The notes below the pieces were generated by a model. It searched no databases, was not told the DNA's origin, and worked only from the letters and a program-made list of their open reading frames with translations. A stretch of DNA of 64,000 bases from Teichococcus rhizosphaerae (GTDB lineage Bacteria; Pseudomonadota; Alphaproteobacteria; Acetobacterales; Acetobacteraceae): the NCBI RefSeq assembly GCF_002631185.1, contig NZ_PDNU01000008.1, positions 124,001 to 188,000 of the forward strand. Reading direction: 5' to 3'. This document shows, in pieces, positions 42,483-50,558 of this stretch. Position 1 is the first letter of the stretch; each line of letters opens with the position of its first letter. A program made the translations under genes and the position numbers.

Positions 42483-43130
42483 ATGAGACCGAACAGGATG
42501 AACCGCCGTTTCTTGCTGGCCGCCGCCTGGGCCGCCCCCTTCTCCCTCGCCGCGCTGGGCACCGCCCCCGCGCGGGCGGAGATGGACATCAACCGCGCCG
42601 CCGGCTTCATCGAGAGCACCGGCCAGGAGCTGGTCGGCGCCCTCAACTCCCGCGCCCCGGTGGCCGAGCGCCGCCAGCGCGTGGCGGCCATCCTGCGCCG
42701 CGCCGTGGATGTGGAGGGCGTCGGCCGCTTCATCCTCGGCCGCTGGTGGCGCACCGCCTCCCCGGCGGAGCAGCAGGAATACCTGAAGCTGTTCGAGGAG
42801 ACGCTGATCCGCAACCTTTCCGCCCGCTTCGGCGAGTATGAGGGGGTGCGCTTCAGCCTGGGCCGCAGCCAGCAGCGCACCGAGGACGATGCGCTGGTGA
42901 ACACCATCATCGAGCGCCCCAACACCGCCCCCTTCAGCCTGGACTGGCGGGTGGGCGAGGTCGAGGGCCAGCCGCGCGTGGTGGACGTGATCGCCGAGGG
43001 CACCTCGCTCCGCCTGACGCAACGCAGCGAGTATTCCGCCGTGATCAGCCGCAATGGCGGCCAGGTCTCGGCGCTGCTGGACGCCATGCGGCGCCAGGTC
43101 GCCACCCTGGCGGCGCGCGAGGGCCGCTGA
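42483..43130 (+). CDS. mlaC: MlaC / Ttg2D-type periplasmic phospholipid-binding protein
   Basis: A protein of 215 residues with a signal peptide (RRFLLAAAWAAPFSLAALG, cleaved after ARA). The mature domain resembles MlaC of the toluene-tolerance Ttg2 family: RRAVDVEGVGRFILGRWWRTASPAEQQEY, then FEETLIRNLSARFGEY, and DVIAEGTSLRLTQRSEYSAVI. MlaC ferries phospholipids between MlaA and the inner membrane MlaFEDB complex; adjacency to mlaA supports this. The other Mla genes are not in the window. An ATG five codons later (MNRRF) is an alternative start. Confidence 0.88.
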   Translation: MRPNRMNRRFLLAAAWAAPFSLAALGTAPARAEMDINRAAGFIESTGQELVGALNSRAPVAERRQRVAAILRRAVDVEGVGRFILGRWWRTASPAEQQEYLKLFEETLIRNLSARFGEYEGVRFSLGRSQQRTEDDALVNTIIERPNTAPFSLDWRVGEVEGQPRVVDVIAEGTSLRLTQRSEYSAVISRNGGQVSALLDAMRRQVATLAAREGR

Positions 43131-43158
43131 CGAGGCCGCGGCGGCGGGCCGGGAAAGG

Positions 43159-44145
43159 CTAGCGCCGCCGCTCCACCATGGCATAGAGCCGCTGGCCGCC
43201 AGGGCCGCCGCCGCTGCCATGGAACACCCGCGGCCGCCACGCCTCCGTTTCGGGCGCGGCGGCCAGCAGGGTGCTCATCTCCTCCGCGGTGCGCCAGCAG
43301 GGCCGCAGCCCCAGAAAGACCTCCATCCAGGCCGCCTCGGGCGGAGCGGGGCCGGCGCTGCCCAGCAGCAGCAGCCCGCCCGGCTTGAGCGCGGCGAAGG
43401 CGGAGTCCACCAGTTCCCGCAGCCAGGGCGCGGCGCCGCAGCCCGGCAGGTCCGGCAGCAGGATCAGGTCGAAGCAGCCACGCAGATAGGGCTTGCGGAC
43501 GAAGTAGGAGAGGTTGCAGCGCAGGCTGCGCAGCGGGATGCCGGGCGGCAGCCCCTTGCGCAGGGTGGCGATCACCCCGTTATCCGCCTCCTGCGCCACC
43601 CAGCGGCCCAGCTTGCCGGGCTCCGCCAGGAGCGCGGCCTCCCGCAGATGCCCGGCGCCGAGGCTCAGGATCTCGGCGCCCGGGTGCCGCTCCAGCACGG
43701 CATCGATCACACGCGCCAGAAAGGCGGTCTGGCCGCGCAGCGCGGAGAAGTGGCCCAGTGCCGTGGTGGCCTCGAACAGGTCGCGCCCCGCCCGCGAGGC
43801 CTGGCCGATCCGGTCCCGCACCGCCTCGTGCCGCAACAGCAGATCCTGCAGCAGGGGAAGCAGGCCGGGGCGGCCGGCCATTTCCTGCGCGGCCCGGATA
43901 AGGGGATCTTCCTGCATCAGCCGGTGCAGCGGGTGGCCCAGCATCTCCGCGCGGGCGAGTTGCCAGGCCGCCGGCGGCAGGCTCTGCTTCAGCGTGCCGC
44001 AGAGCTGCACCAGCCTGGCCAGGGCCGCGGGGCCCCAGCCGGGCTCCCACGCCATGTCCACCAGCTCGTCGAGCACCGGCACGAGCTCTCCGGCATCCGG
44101 CAGGCTCACGCTCAGATTATGGCCCGGTGGCGTCGCGTCAGGCAT
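43159..44145 (-). CDS. Class I SAM-dependent methyltransferase-like protein
   Basis: A 328-residue soluble protein. The C-terminal half has a Rossmann-type methyltransferase pattern: ILSLGAGHLREAALL near residue 157 corresponds to motif I, followed by an acidic position and the late FDLILLPDLPG and AALKPGGLLLLGSA. The upstream helical part with HPLHRLMQEDPLIRAAQEM resembles proteins annotated as 3-hydroxypalmitate methyl ester (extracellular factor) biosynthesis enzymes; this is from memory and uncertain. The equivalent of the glycine loop is GAGHLRE rather than GxGxG. It is alone, divergent from the ABC operon. Confidence 0.7.
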   Translation of the reverse strand: MPDATPPGHNLSVSLPDAGELVPVLDELVDMAWEPGWGPAALARLVQLCGTLKQSLPPAAWQLARAEMLGHPLHRLMQEDPLIRAAQEMAGRPGLLPLLQDLLLRHEAVRDRIGQASRAGRDLFEATTALGHFSALRGQTAFLARVIDAVLERHPGAEILSLGAGHLREAALLAEPGKLGRWVAQEADNGVIATLRKGLPPGIPLRSLRCNLSYFVRKPYLRGCFDLILLPDLPGCGAAPWLRELVDSAFAALKPGGLLLLGSAGPAPPEAAWMEVFLGLRPCWRTAEEMSTLLAAAPETEAWRPRVFHGSGGGPGGQRLYAMVERRR

Positions 44146-44363
44146 GGCTCGCTCTCCTGGAGCCTATTCGACATGCCCGCGGAGCCGCGCGCATCATCAA
44201 GATGATGGATGACATTGTGCCGTGATTTCAATGGCGCAAAGGCTGACTGCCCAAAAGGCAGGAATACCCTTTTCGCTTATTTTTTGGGCGATTTTCTTCT
44301 TTTTGCCGCGCCCACAGGCTTTCCCTGCACGGAAAGTTGTGAGTCAGCATTCATCCCTGGGAG

Positions 44364-44379
44364 TGGCGCGCCTCTTGCA
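44364..44379 (+). promoter_or_regulatory. Candidate sigma-54 (RpoN) promoter of the ABC transporter operon
   Basis: TGGCGCGCCTCTTGCA differs from the RpoN consensus TGGCACGrNNNTTGCW only at the fifth base and at the purine position. The invariant GG (44365-44366) and GC (44377-44378) are exactly 10 nt apart. Transcription would start near 44390, some 30 nt before the first gene. Upstream, GCCCAAAA (44249-44256) and TTTTGGGC (44282-44289) form an inverted repeat at a distance fitting an enhancer-binding site. Confidence 0.55.
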
Positions 44380-44418
44380 TGGAACCTGCCCGACAGTAAA
44401 CGGGACAGGACCGGGCGC

Positions 44419-45408
44419 TTGCGGCCAGATGTGGAACTGATCGGCGTCACCAAGAGATACGGCCACGGCCCGGCGGCGGTGGACGGCATATCCCTCGCCA
44501 TTCCGGCCGGCAGCTATTGCTGCCTGCTCGGGCCCTCCGGCTGCGGCAAGACCAGCACGCTGCGGATGATCGCCGGGCATGAGACGGTCAGCGAGGGGGA
44601 CATCCTGCTGTCGGGGCGCAACGTGACGCTGCTGCCACCGGCCGCGCGCGGCACGGCGATGATGTTCCAGTCCTACGCCCTGTTCCCGCACCTGACGGCG
44701 CTGGAGAACATCGCCTTCGGCCTGCGCATGCGCGGGGTGGGCAAGGCGGAGCGGCTGGCCCGGGCGGCCGAGTTCCTGCGGCTGGTGCAGCTCGGGGCGA
44801 TGGCGGACCGGCTGCCGGCGCAGCTCTCGGGCGGGCAGCAGCAGCGCGTGGCGCTGGCCCGCGCGCTGATCACCCGCCCCAAGGTACTGCTGCTGGACGA
44901 GCCGCTTTCCGCCCTCGACCCCTTCCTGCGCACCCAGATGCGCGAGGAGCTGAAGCGCCTCCAGCGGGAGCTCGGCATCACCTTCATCCATGTCACCCAC
45001 GGCCAGGAGGAGGCGATGGCGCTGTCCGACATGGCCGTGGTGATGGACCAGGGGCGGATCGCCCAGGCGGCGCCCCCGCGCGAGATCTTCGAGAAGCCGG
45101 CCAGCGCCTTCGTGGCCCGCTTCATCGGCGGCCACAACGTGCTGGAGCTGCCGGGCGGGCGCTTCGCCGTGCGGACCGACCGCACCCGCCTCGCCCCCCC
45201 TCCCGGCGGCGCCAGCCTCGCCGGGCAGGTGGCCGCCGTCGAGTACCAGGGCGCCGCGGTGCGCGTGGTGGTGCGGGCCCCCGATGGCCAGACCGCCGAG
45301 GCGCTGCTGCCGGACGGCCTGTTCCACGCCGCGCCCGTGGCACCGGGCGAGGCCGCCACGCTGGGATGGGACGCGCAGGACGCCCACCCCCTCAGCCCCA
45401 ACGCCTGA
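44419..45408 (+). CDS. ABC transporter ATP-binding protein, polyamine type (PotA-like)
   Basis: A 329-residue ATPase of the spermidine/putrescine-iron-thiamine importer class. Walker A GPSGCGKTS has Lys44; the Q loop is in MMFQSYALFPHLT, the signature is LSGGQQQRVALARAL, Walker B LLLDEPLSALD, and the switch His is in VTHGQEEAM. A C-terminal TOBE-like domain begins near residue 240. I choose the TTG start with AGGA about 8 nt upstream because it places VELIGVTKRYG at the N-terminus; the frame is open further upstream but that part is AT-rich leader. It begins the four-gene operon. Confidence 0.92.
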   Translation: MRPDVELIGVTKRYGHGPAAVDGISLAIPAGSYCCLLGPSGCGKTSTLRMIAGHETVSEGDILLSGRNVTLLPPAARGTAMMFQSYALFPHLTALENIAFGLRMRGVGKAERLARAAEFLRLVQLGAMADRLPAQLSGGQQQRVALARALITRPKVLLLDEPLSALDPFLRTQMREELKRLQRELGITFIHVTHGQEEAMALSDMAVVMDQGRIAQAAPPREIFEKPASAFVARFIGGHNVLELPGGRFAVRTDRTRLAPPPGGASLAGQVAAVEYQGAAVRVVVRAPDGQTAEALLPDGLFHAAPVAPGEAATLGWDAQDAHPLSPNA

Positions 45409-45425
45409 CCAGGAGAGCGTAAGAG

Positions 45426-46706
45426 ATGACCGAGCAGACGAAGCCCGCCGCCCTCACCCGCCGTGGCGCGCTCGCCCTGGCGGGCGCCACCATGGGCAGC
45501 GGCGCGATCACCGGCTTCCCCACGCTGTGGGCGCAGAACATCCGCAACGTGACGCTGCGCCAGATCGGCACCGGCGTGTCGGGCCTGAACCCGATCGCCG
45601 AGCAGGTGAAGAAGGATCTCGGCTTCACCCTGCAGCTGACGGTGACCGACACGGACGCCGTGGCGCAGCGCGCCGCCACCCAGGCGCGCAGCTTCGACAT
45701 CGCCGACATCGAGTATTTCAGCATCAAGAAGGTGTACCCGACCGGCGCGCTGCAGCCGATCGACACCAGCCGCATCAAGCTGGCCGACAAGATCGTGCCG
45801 ATCTTCACCACCGGCCGGCTGACGCCGGACAGCGCGGCCGGCCAGGGCACCAGCCCCTTCTCGGTGGGCTTCGTCGAGAGCCGCGACGCGAAGGCCTTCG
45901 CCGGCAAGCGCACCGAGCTGATGACGCTGATGCCCACCGTCTACAACGCCGACACGCTGGGCATCCGCCCCGACTTGGTGGGCCGCCCCATCACCCACTG
46001 GAAGGACCTGCTGGACCCCGCCTTCAAGGGCCGCGCGAGCATCCTGAACATCCCCGGCATCGGCATCATGGACGCCGCCATGGTGGCGGAAAGCGCCGGC
46101 ATCCTGAAGTATGGCGACAAGGGCAACATGACCCGCGCCGAGATCGACAAGACCATCGCCTTCCTGATCGAGGCCAAGCGCGCCGGGCAGTTCCGCGCCT
46201 TCTGGAAGACCTTCGACGAGAGCGTGAACCTGATGGCCTCGGGCGAGGTCGTCATCCAGTCCATGTGGTCGCCGGCCGTCACCGCCGTGCGCTCGCGCGG
46301 CATTCCCTGCGTGTACCAGCCGCTGGCCGAGGGCTACCGCGCCTGGGGCTCGGGCCTCGGGCTGATGCGCCACCTCTCGGGCCTCGAGCTGGATGCGGCC
46401 TATGAATACATGAACTGGTATCTCTCCGGCTGGTGCGGCGCCTTCCTCAACCGGCAGGGCTATTATTCGGCGGTGCTGGAAACGGCCAAGGCCAACATGA
46501 GCGAGAACGAGTGGGGCTACTGGATGGAGGGCAAGCCCGCCACCGCCGACATCCTCGCCCCCGATGGCAAGGTGATGGAGAAGGCCGGCGCGGTGCGCGA
46601 CGGCGGCTCCTTCCAGGAGCGCATGGGCAAGGTCGTGTGCTGGAACTCGGTGATGAACGAGGACCGCTACATGATCCAGAAGTGGAACGAGTTCATCGCC
46701 GCCTGA
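45426..46706 (+). CDS. Extracellular solute-binding protein (PotD-like), Tat-type signal
   Basis: A 426-residue periplasmic binding protein of the spermidine/putrescine class. The N-terminus TRRGALALAGATMGSG has the twin-arginine pattern, suggesting export in folded form. The mature part shows the family layout: ADIEYFSIKKVYPTGALQPID, MPTVYNADTLGIRP, the HWKDLLDPAFKGRASI stretch and VNLMASGEVVIQSMW, typical of PotD/PotF-like proteins. The ligand is unknown. It starts 17 nt after the ATPase stop with GGAGAG upstream. A hairpin follows before the permease genes. Confidence 0.93.
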   Translation: MTEQTKPAALTRRGALALAGATMGSGAITGFPTLWAQNIRNVTLRQIGTGVSGLNPIAEQVKKDLGFTLQLTVTDTDAVAQRAATQARSFDIADIEYFSIKKVYPTGALQPIDTSRIKLADKIVPIFTTGRLTPDSAAGQGTSPFSVGFVESRDAKAFAGKRTELMTLMPTVYNADTLGIRPDLVGRPITHWKDLLDPAFKGRASILNIPGIGIMDAAMVAESAGILKYGDKGNMTRAEIDKTIAFLIEAKRAGQFRAFWKTFDESVNLMASGEVVIQSMWSPAVTAVRSRGIPCVYQPLAEGYRAWGSGLGLMRHLSGLELDAAYEYMNWYLSGWCGAFLNRQGYYSAVLETAKANMSENEWGYWMEGKPATADILAPDGKVMEKAGAVRDGGSFQERMGKVVCWNSVMNEDRYMIQKWNEFIAA

Positions 46707-46764
46707 GCCATGGTTCGCCTGCGCGGCGCGCCCCCGCGGCGGCCGCGCGCTGATGGCGGGGGTT

Positions 46765-46783
46765 CAGGGGGCGGCGCCCCCTG
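46765..46783 (+). terminator. Intercistronic hairpin after the binding-protein gene
   Basis: CAGGGGGC (46765-46772) and GCCCCCTG (46776-46783) form a tight 8-bp stem in the 102-nt gap between binding protein and permease. No T run follows, so it more likely stabilises the upstream mRNA or attenuates, which would give excess binding protein over permease, as known for other ABC operons. Confidence 0.5.
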
Positions 46784-46808
46784 CCCCGGCCTCTCGTTCG
46801 GAGCGCCC

Positions 46809-47654
46809 ATGTCCCGATGGTTCCCCTGGCTTCAGGCCGCGCCCCTGGCGCTGGTCCTGGCCTGCTTCCTTCTCGTGCCGATCGGCCTGATCGTCGTCGT
46901 CAGCTTCTACGACTATGACAGCTTCAGCCTGATCCCAGACTTCGTGCTGACCAACTACAGGGAGGTCTTCGCCTCCCCGGTGACGTGGCAGACCTACCTC
47001 AAGACGGTCTGGTTCGCCGGCCTCACCTGGCTTGTCACCTTGGCGCTGGGCTTCTGGCTGGCCTACTACCTGGCCTTCGTGGTGCAGGACGCCACCTGGC
47101 GGATGGTGCTGTTCGTGCTCTGCACCGTGCCGTTCTGGACCAGCAACCTGATCCGCATGATCGCCTGGGTGCCCTTCCTCGGCCGCAACGGCATCCTGAA
47201 CAACGCGCTGGTGGGCGCGGGCGTCATCGAGCAGCCGCTGGAATTCCTGCTGTTCTCGGACTTCGCGGTGATCCTGGCCTTCGTCCACCTCTACACGCTG
47301 TTCATGGTGGTGCCGATCTTCAACACCATGATGCGCATCGACCGCCGCCTGCTGGAAGCGGCGCGCGACGCGGGCGCCGGCTTCTGGCAGACCCTGTGGT
47401 GCGTCATCCTGCCGCTGTGCAAGCCGGGCATCGGCATCGGCTCCATCTTCGTGGTCGTGCTGGTGATGGGGGACTTCGCCACGGTGCGGCTGATGAGCGG
47501 CGGGCAGAGCGCCTCGGTCGGGCTGATGATCTCGAACCAGATCGGGCTGATGCAATACCCGGCGGCGGCGGCCAACGCGGTGGTGCTGCTGGCCATGGTG
47601 CTGCTGCTGGTGGCCGCGATGCTGCGCGTCATCGACATCCGCAAGGAGCTCTGA
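46809..47654 (+). CDS. ABC transporter permease (PotB-like)
   Basis: A 281-residue inner membrane permease with six hydrophobic segments (first at about residues 8-32). The EAA loop contacting the ATPase is visible as LLEAARDAGAGFWQTLWCVILPLCKPGI. VPFWTSNLIRMIAWVPFLGRNGILN is typical of PotB. The ATG is chosen because it gives a normal N-terminal membrane segment. The partner permease starts 3 nt downstream. Confidence 0.93.
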   Translation: MSRWFPWLQAAPLALVLACFLLVPIGLIVVVSFYDYDSFSLIPDFVLTNYREVFASPVTWQTYLKTVWFAGLTWLVTLALGFWLAYYLAFVVQDATWRMVLFVLCTVPFWTSNLIRMIAWVPFLGRNGILNNALVGAGVIEQPLEFLLFSDFAVILAFVHLYTLFMVVPIFNTMMRIDRRLLEAARDAGAGFWQTLWCVILPLCKPGIGIGSIFVVVLVMGDFATVRLMSGGQSASVGLMISNQIGLMQYPAAAANAVVLLAMVLLLVAAMLRVIDIRKEL

Positions 47655-47657
47655 ACC

Positions 47658-48464
47658 ATGCCCGGACGCGCGGCCCGCCTCCTGCTCGGCACGCTGTTCG
47701 TGCTGTTCCTGCTGTTCCTCTACGGCCCGACGCTGACCATCACCATCCTGTCCTTCCAGGGGCCGGACGGGGGCCTGACCTTTCCGATGAACGGCGTCTC
47801 GCTGCACTGGTTCGGGCGGCTGTTCCAGACCCAGGCGGTGGGCGACCTCGGCGCCTCGATGACGCGCACCCTGCTGCTGGCGGCGATGGTGACGGCCAGC
47901 ACGGTGGTCATCTCGCTCGCCGCCGGCATGGCCTTCCGCCGGCGCTTTCCCGGCAGCGGCGCGCTGTTCTACCTGACGCTGGCCAGCCTGATCGTCCCCT
48001 CCATCCTGGTCAGCCTCGGCGTGGGGCTGCTGTTCAACCGGATGGAATGGGAGCCCGCCTGGTATTCCTCCGCCTTCGGCGCGCAGCTCACCTGGACGCT
48101 GCCTTTCGGCCTGCTGATCATGTTCGCCGTGTTCAACCGCTTCGACCGCGCCTGGGAGGAGGCGGCGCGCGACATGGGCGCCACCCCCTGGCAGAGCTTC
48201 TGGCACGTGGTGCTGCCGATCATCGCGCCCAGCGTGGTGGGTATCGCCCTGTTCGGCTTCACCCTGTCCTTCGACGAGTTCGCCCGCACCCTGCTCACCG
48301 CCGGCAGCGGCAACACCCTGCCGCTGGAGATCCTCGGCATGACGACGACGGTGACGACGCCGGTGCTCTACGCGCTCGGCACCGTCTCCACCGCCCTGTC
48401 CTTCCTGGTGATCGGCGGCGCGATCCTCGGCATGCGGCTGCTGCGCCGGCGGCGCGGGGTCTGA
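47658..48464 (+). CDS. ABC transporter permease (PotC-like)
   Basis: A 268-residue permease with six membrane segments. It begins with LFVLFLLFLYGPTLTITILSFQGPDGG, the typical PotC N-terminus, and has the EAA loop WEEAARDMGATPWQSFWHVVLPIIAPSVVG followed by FTLSFDEFARTLLTAG. It pairs with the PotB-like permease 3 nt upstream and ends the operon, converging on a DUF1330 gene with only 4 nt between the stops. Confidence 0.94.
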   Translation: MPGRAARLLLGTLFVLFLLFLYGPTLTITILSFQGPDGGLTFPMNGVSLHWFGRLFQTQAVGDLGASMTRTLLLAAMVTASTVVISLAAGMAFRRRFPGSGALFYLTLASLIVPSILVSLGVGLLFNRMEWEPAWYSSAFGAQLTWTLPFGLLIMFAVFNRFDRAWEEAARDMGATPWQSFWHVVLPIIAPSVVGIALFGFTLSFDEFARTLLTAGSGNTLPLEILGMTTTVTTPVLYALGTVSTALSFLVIGGAILGMRLLRRRRGV

Positions 48465-48468
48465 GGCA

Positions 48469-48795
48469 TCAGGCGCCGCGCAGGATGTCGGTGGCGCGGT
48501 GCCCCTCCCCCATCCCCTCGATCAGGAAGACCTCGCCCCGCGCGTGGCGCAGCCGGTGGGGCAGGATGGCCCGGTAGCCCGGCGATCCATACCACGCGCG
48601 GGCCGCCGCCCGGTCGGGGAAGGCGATGACGATCAGGTCGCGGTCGCACGCGCCCTCCAGCGCCTCCTGCGGGCCGCCATGGATGACGAAGCGGCCGCCA
48701 TAGGGTGCCAGGGTGGCGTCGATCCCCTCCAGATAGGCGACGATCCCCGGTCCCATCTGCACGGCGTGCAGCAGGCCCACGGCGTAGCAGGTCAT
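48469..48795 (-). CDS. DUF1330 domain-containing protein
   Basis: A 108-residue protein with the DUF1330 pattern, a ferredoxin-like dimeric alpha/beta barrel: GRFVIHGG after the second helix, then DLIVIAFPDRAAARAWYGSPGYRAILPHRL, the family's most conserved stretch. No catalytic function is established for the family. I start at the ATG before TCYAVGLLHAV; the longer frame upstream is spurious. It lies 25 nt downstream of the small membrane protein gene and may be cotranscribed with it. Confidence 0.85.
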   Translation of the reverse strand: MTCYAVGLLHAVQMGPGIVAYLEGIDATLAPYGGRFVIHGGPQEALEGACDRDLIVIAFPDRAAARAWYGSPGYRAILPHRLRHARGEVFLIEGMGEGHRATDILRGA

Positions 48796-48820
48796 GGCGC
48801 GATCCTCCTCCCGGCCCGGC

Positions 48821-49105
48821 TCACGCGGCCGCCGCCGCGGCGCGGCCGGCCCCGGCCTCCAGCCAGGCCAGCAGGCCGACGAACCCCGCCTGCCCCACCA
48901 GGAAGGCCCAGCCCAGCGCGTTGGGCGAGACCATCCCCAGCAGCGGCGGCAGCAGGCTCGCCACCACCCACAGGACATTGCCCGCCACCACCAGCCTCAG
49001 CCCCTGGCGCGGCACGGCAGGGCCATGCGCCAGCCAGGCCATGAAGGCGGCCACGGGCAGCAGCGCCAGCCCCGCCCCGCCCAGCAGCGCGGGCGGCGGC
49101 GGCAC
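48821..49105 (-). CDS. Small membrane protein, unknown function
   Basis: A 94-residue protein with three hydrophobic segments: ALLGGAGLALLPVAAFMAWLA (about 6-26), RLVVAGNVLWVVASLLPPLL (about 37-56) and ALGWAFLVGQAGFVGLLAWL (about 63-82), then a poly-Ala tail. It starts at GTG; an in-frame TAG only two codons upstream blocks any longer version. Proteins of this kind that I recall have another membrane segment at the N-terminus, so this may be a shortened copy. It starts 17 nt from the divergent XRE regulator. Confidence 0.55.
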   Translation of the reverse strand: MPPPPALLGGAGLALLPVAAFMAWLAHGPAVPRQGLRLVVAGNVLWVVASLLPPLLGMVSPNALGWAFLVGQAGFVGLLAWLEAGAGRAAAAAA

Positions 49106-49121
49106 TCGCTAGGCTTGCCCC

Positions 49122-49928
49122 ATGATGACAACGGAGCGCCCGACCGCCGGGGCCCTGCTGCGCCACTGGCGGCAGCGGCGGCGGCTGAGCCAGATGGCCC
49201 TCGCCCTGGAGGCCGAGGTCTCGCAGCGGCATCTCAGCTGCCTGGAGGCGGGGCGCGCCATGCCGAGCCGCGCCATGGTGCTGCACCTGGCCGAGCGGCT
49301 CGGCGTGCCGCTGCGCGAGCGCAACGCCCTGCTCGTGGCGGCGGGCTTCGCGCCGGCCTATGGGGAGCGGCCCTTGCAGGCGCCCGCGCTGGCGGCGGCC
49401 CGCCAGGCCATGGAGCGCATCCTGCACGGGCACATGCCCCATCCCGCCCTGGCGGTGGACCGGCACTGGAACCTGCTTTCCGCCAACGCCGCCATTGGCG
49501 TGCTGATCGGGGAGGTGGCGGAGGCGCTGATGCGGCCGCCGGTCAACGTGCTGCGCCTCAGCCTGCACCCCGGGGGGCTTGCCGGGCGCATCCTGAACTT
49601 CCCGGAATGGCGCGCCCATCTCCTGGCGCGGCTGGGGCATGAGGTGCGCGCCTCGTCCGACCCCGCGCTGCTCGGCCTGCTGGAGGAGTTGAAGGCCCTC
49701 CCGCTCCCGCCGCAGGCCCGGGGCGTGCGGGCCGCGCCTGCGGAAGAGAGCGGCATCGCGGTGCCGCTGCGGCTGGCGAGCGAGGCGGGGCCGCTCGGCT
49801 TCATCAGCACCACCACGGTGTTCGGCACGGCGGTGGACGTGACCTTGTCGGAGGTGACGATCGAGGCCTTCTTCCCGGCCGACGATGCCACCGCCTCGGC
49901 CATGGCGCGCCTGACCGCCAGCGCCTGA
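49122..49928 (+). CDS. XRE family transcriptional regulator with MmyB-like ligand-binding domain
   Basis: A 268-residue regulator. The N-terminal helix-turn-helix (about 10-65) reads LLRHWRQRRRLSQMALALEAEVSQRHLSCLEAGRAMPSR in sequence. The remaining 190 residues resemble the MmyB-like domain: ALAVDRHWNLLSANAA, PPVNVLRLSLHPGGLA and a C-terminal FISTTTVFGTAVDVTLSEVTIEAFFPAD. The family is a PAS-like sensor thought to bind fatty acids or similar ligands. ATG is doubled (ATGATG), so the start may be one codon later. It probably regulates itself and the divergent small membrane protein. Confidence 0.9.
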   Translation: MMTTERPTAGALLRHWRQRRRLSQMALALEAEVSQRHLSCLEAGRAMPSRAMVLHLAERLGVPLRERNALLVAAGFAPAYGERPLQAPALAAARQAMERILHGHMPHPALAVDRHWNLLSANAAIGVLIGEVAEALMRPPVNVLRLSLHPGGLAGRILNFPEWRAHLLARLGHEVRASSDPALLGLLEELKALPLPPQARGVRAAPAEESGIAVPLRLASEAGPLGFISTTTVFGTAVDVTLSEVTIEAFFPADDATASAMARLTASA

Positions 49929-49978
49929 CTGCGGGTGCCTGACCGCCCGCGCTTGGGGCGCCGGCCTGGAAGGCAGGT

Positions 49979-50371
49979 TCAGAACACCAGGCGCAGCCGG
50001 GCGAGGCCCAGCACGGCGCGGCTCTCATCCGGCGCCGGATTGGCGGCGGCTGCGATCTGCCCGTCGAGCGAGAGCCGGGCCGCGCCGATCCGGCCCAGCC
50101 CCAGCCCGCCCCCCAGCACGTAGAGGGGGCGCGGCTCGAAGACCGGCCGGGCCAGGGCGGCGAGCGACAGGCTGCTGGCGACGGAGATCTTGCCGCCCTT
50201 CGCGCCGCCGAGGGAGGCGACCAGAAAGGAATCCTTCCGCGCGAAGGGCACGCCGCCGCCGATGGCGACACCCAGGGTGAAGTCCTTCGCATCCCGCGCC
50301 TTCGCGGCGGGCGACATGAGGCCGATGATCAGCACGGCGATCAGTGCGGCGAGAAACCGAGTTGTTGGCAT
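49979..50371 (-). CDS. Secreted hypothetical protein
   Basis: A 130-residue protein with a signal peptide (FLAALIAVLIIGLMS, cleavage after AKA). The mature part is Gly/Ala-rich with alternating hydrophobic residues (YVLGGGLGLGRIGAARLSLDG) and ends in LRLVF, a terminal aromatic as in outer membrane beta-barrel proteins, but it is too short for a full barrel. No family is recognised. It converges with the XRE gene, 50 nt between the stops. Confidence 0.6.
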   Translation of the reverse strand: MPTTRFLAALIAVLIIGLMSPAAKARDAKDFTLGVAIGGGVPFARKDSFLVASLGGAKGGKISVASSLSLAALARPVFEPRPLYVLGGGLGLGRIGAARLSLDGQIAAAANPAPDESRAVLGLARLRLVF

Positions 50372-50444
50372 TGAGCGAGACCCTCAAGTCTGCGCTTCCT
50401 TCCCTGCGGGGGGATTAGCCCGCAACTGCCATATTTCAAACACA

Positions 50445-50552
50445 ATGCTGGGACCACCGACTTCTCTCGAAGTCGGCGAGGCGCTCTATAAGTCACGCCT
50501 TTTCAGATACTTATGGGATTTCGGCTGTTTAAAGGAGATCACGGGCGGGTGA
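50445..50552 (+). CDS. Possible 35-residue peptide in an AT-richer patch
   Basis: An ATG opens a short frame reading MLGPPTSLEVGEALYKSRL and ending KEITGG. Its TGA overlaps a GTG (GTGA) at 50549 that has AAAGGAG 11 nt upstream, as expected for a second, coupled gene. That second frame soon runs antisense into the acetyltransferase gene and looks unlike a protein. Either a small peptide gene or the remnant of a lost gene pair; weakly supported. Confidence 0.22.
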   Translation: MLGPPTSLEVGEALYKSRLFRYLWDFGCLKEITGG

Positions 50553-50558
50553 GCATTG

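Noticed and set aside
41570-44360. The same 14-mer GCATTCATCCCTGG occurs ahead of mlaA (41570-41583) and ahead of the ABC operon (44347-44360).
   Set aside because: Several shared 14-mers are expected by chance in 64 kb, it is not palindromic, and the flanks differ.
44209-44418. Extending the ABC ATPase to the first in-frame ATG at 44209.
   Set aside because: It would add 70 residues with no family match, translate the sigma-54 promoter candidate, and use AT-rich sequence unlike coding DNA here.
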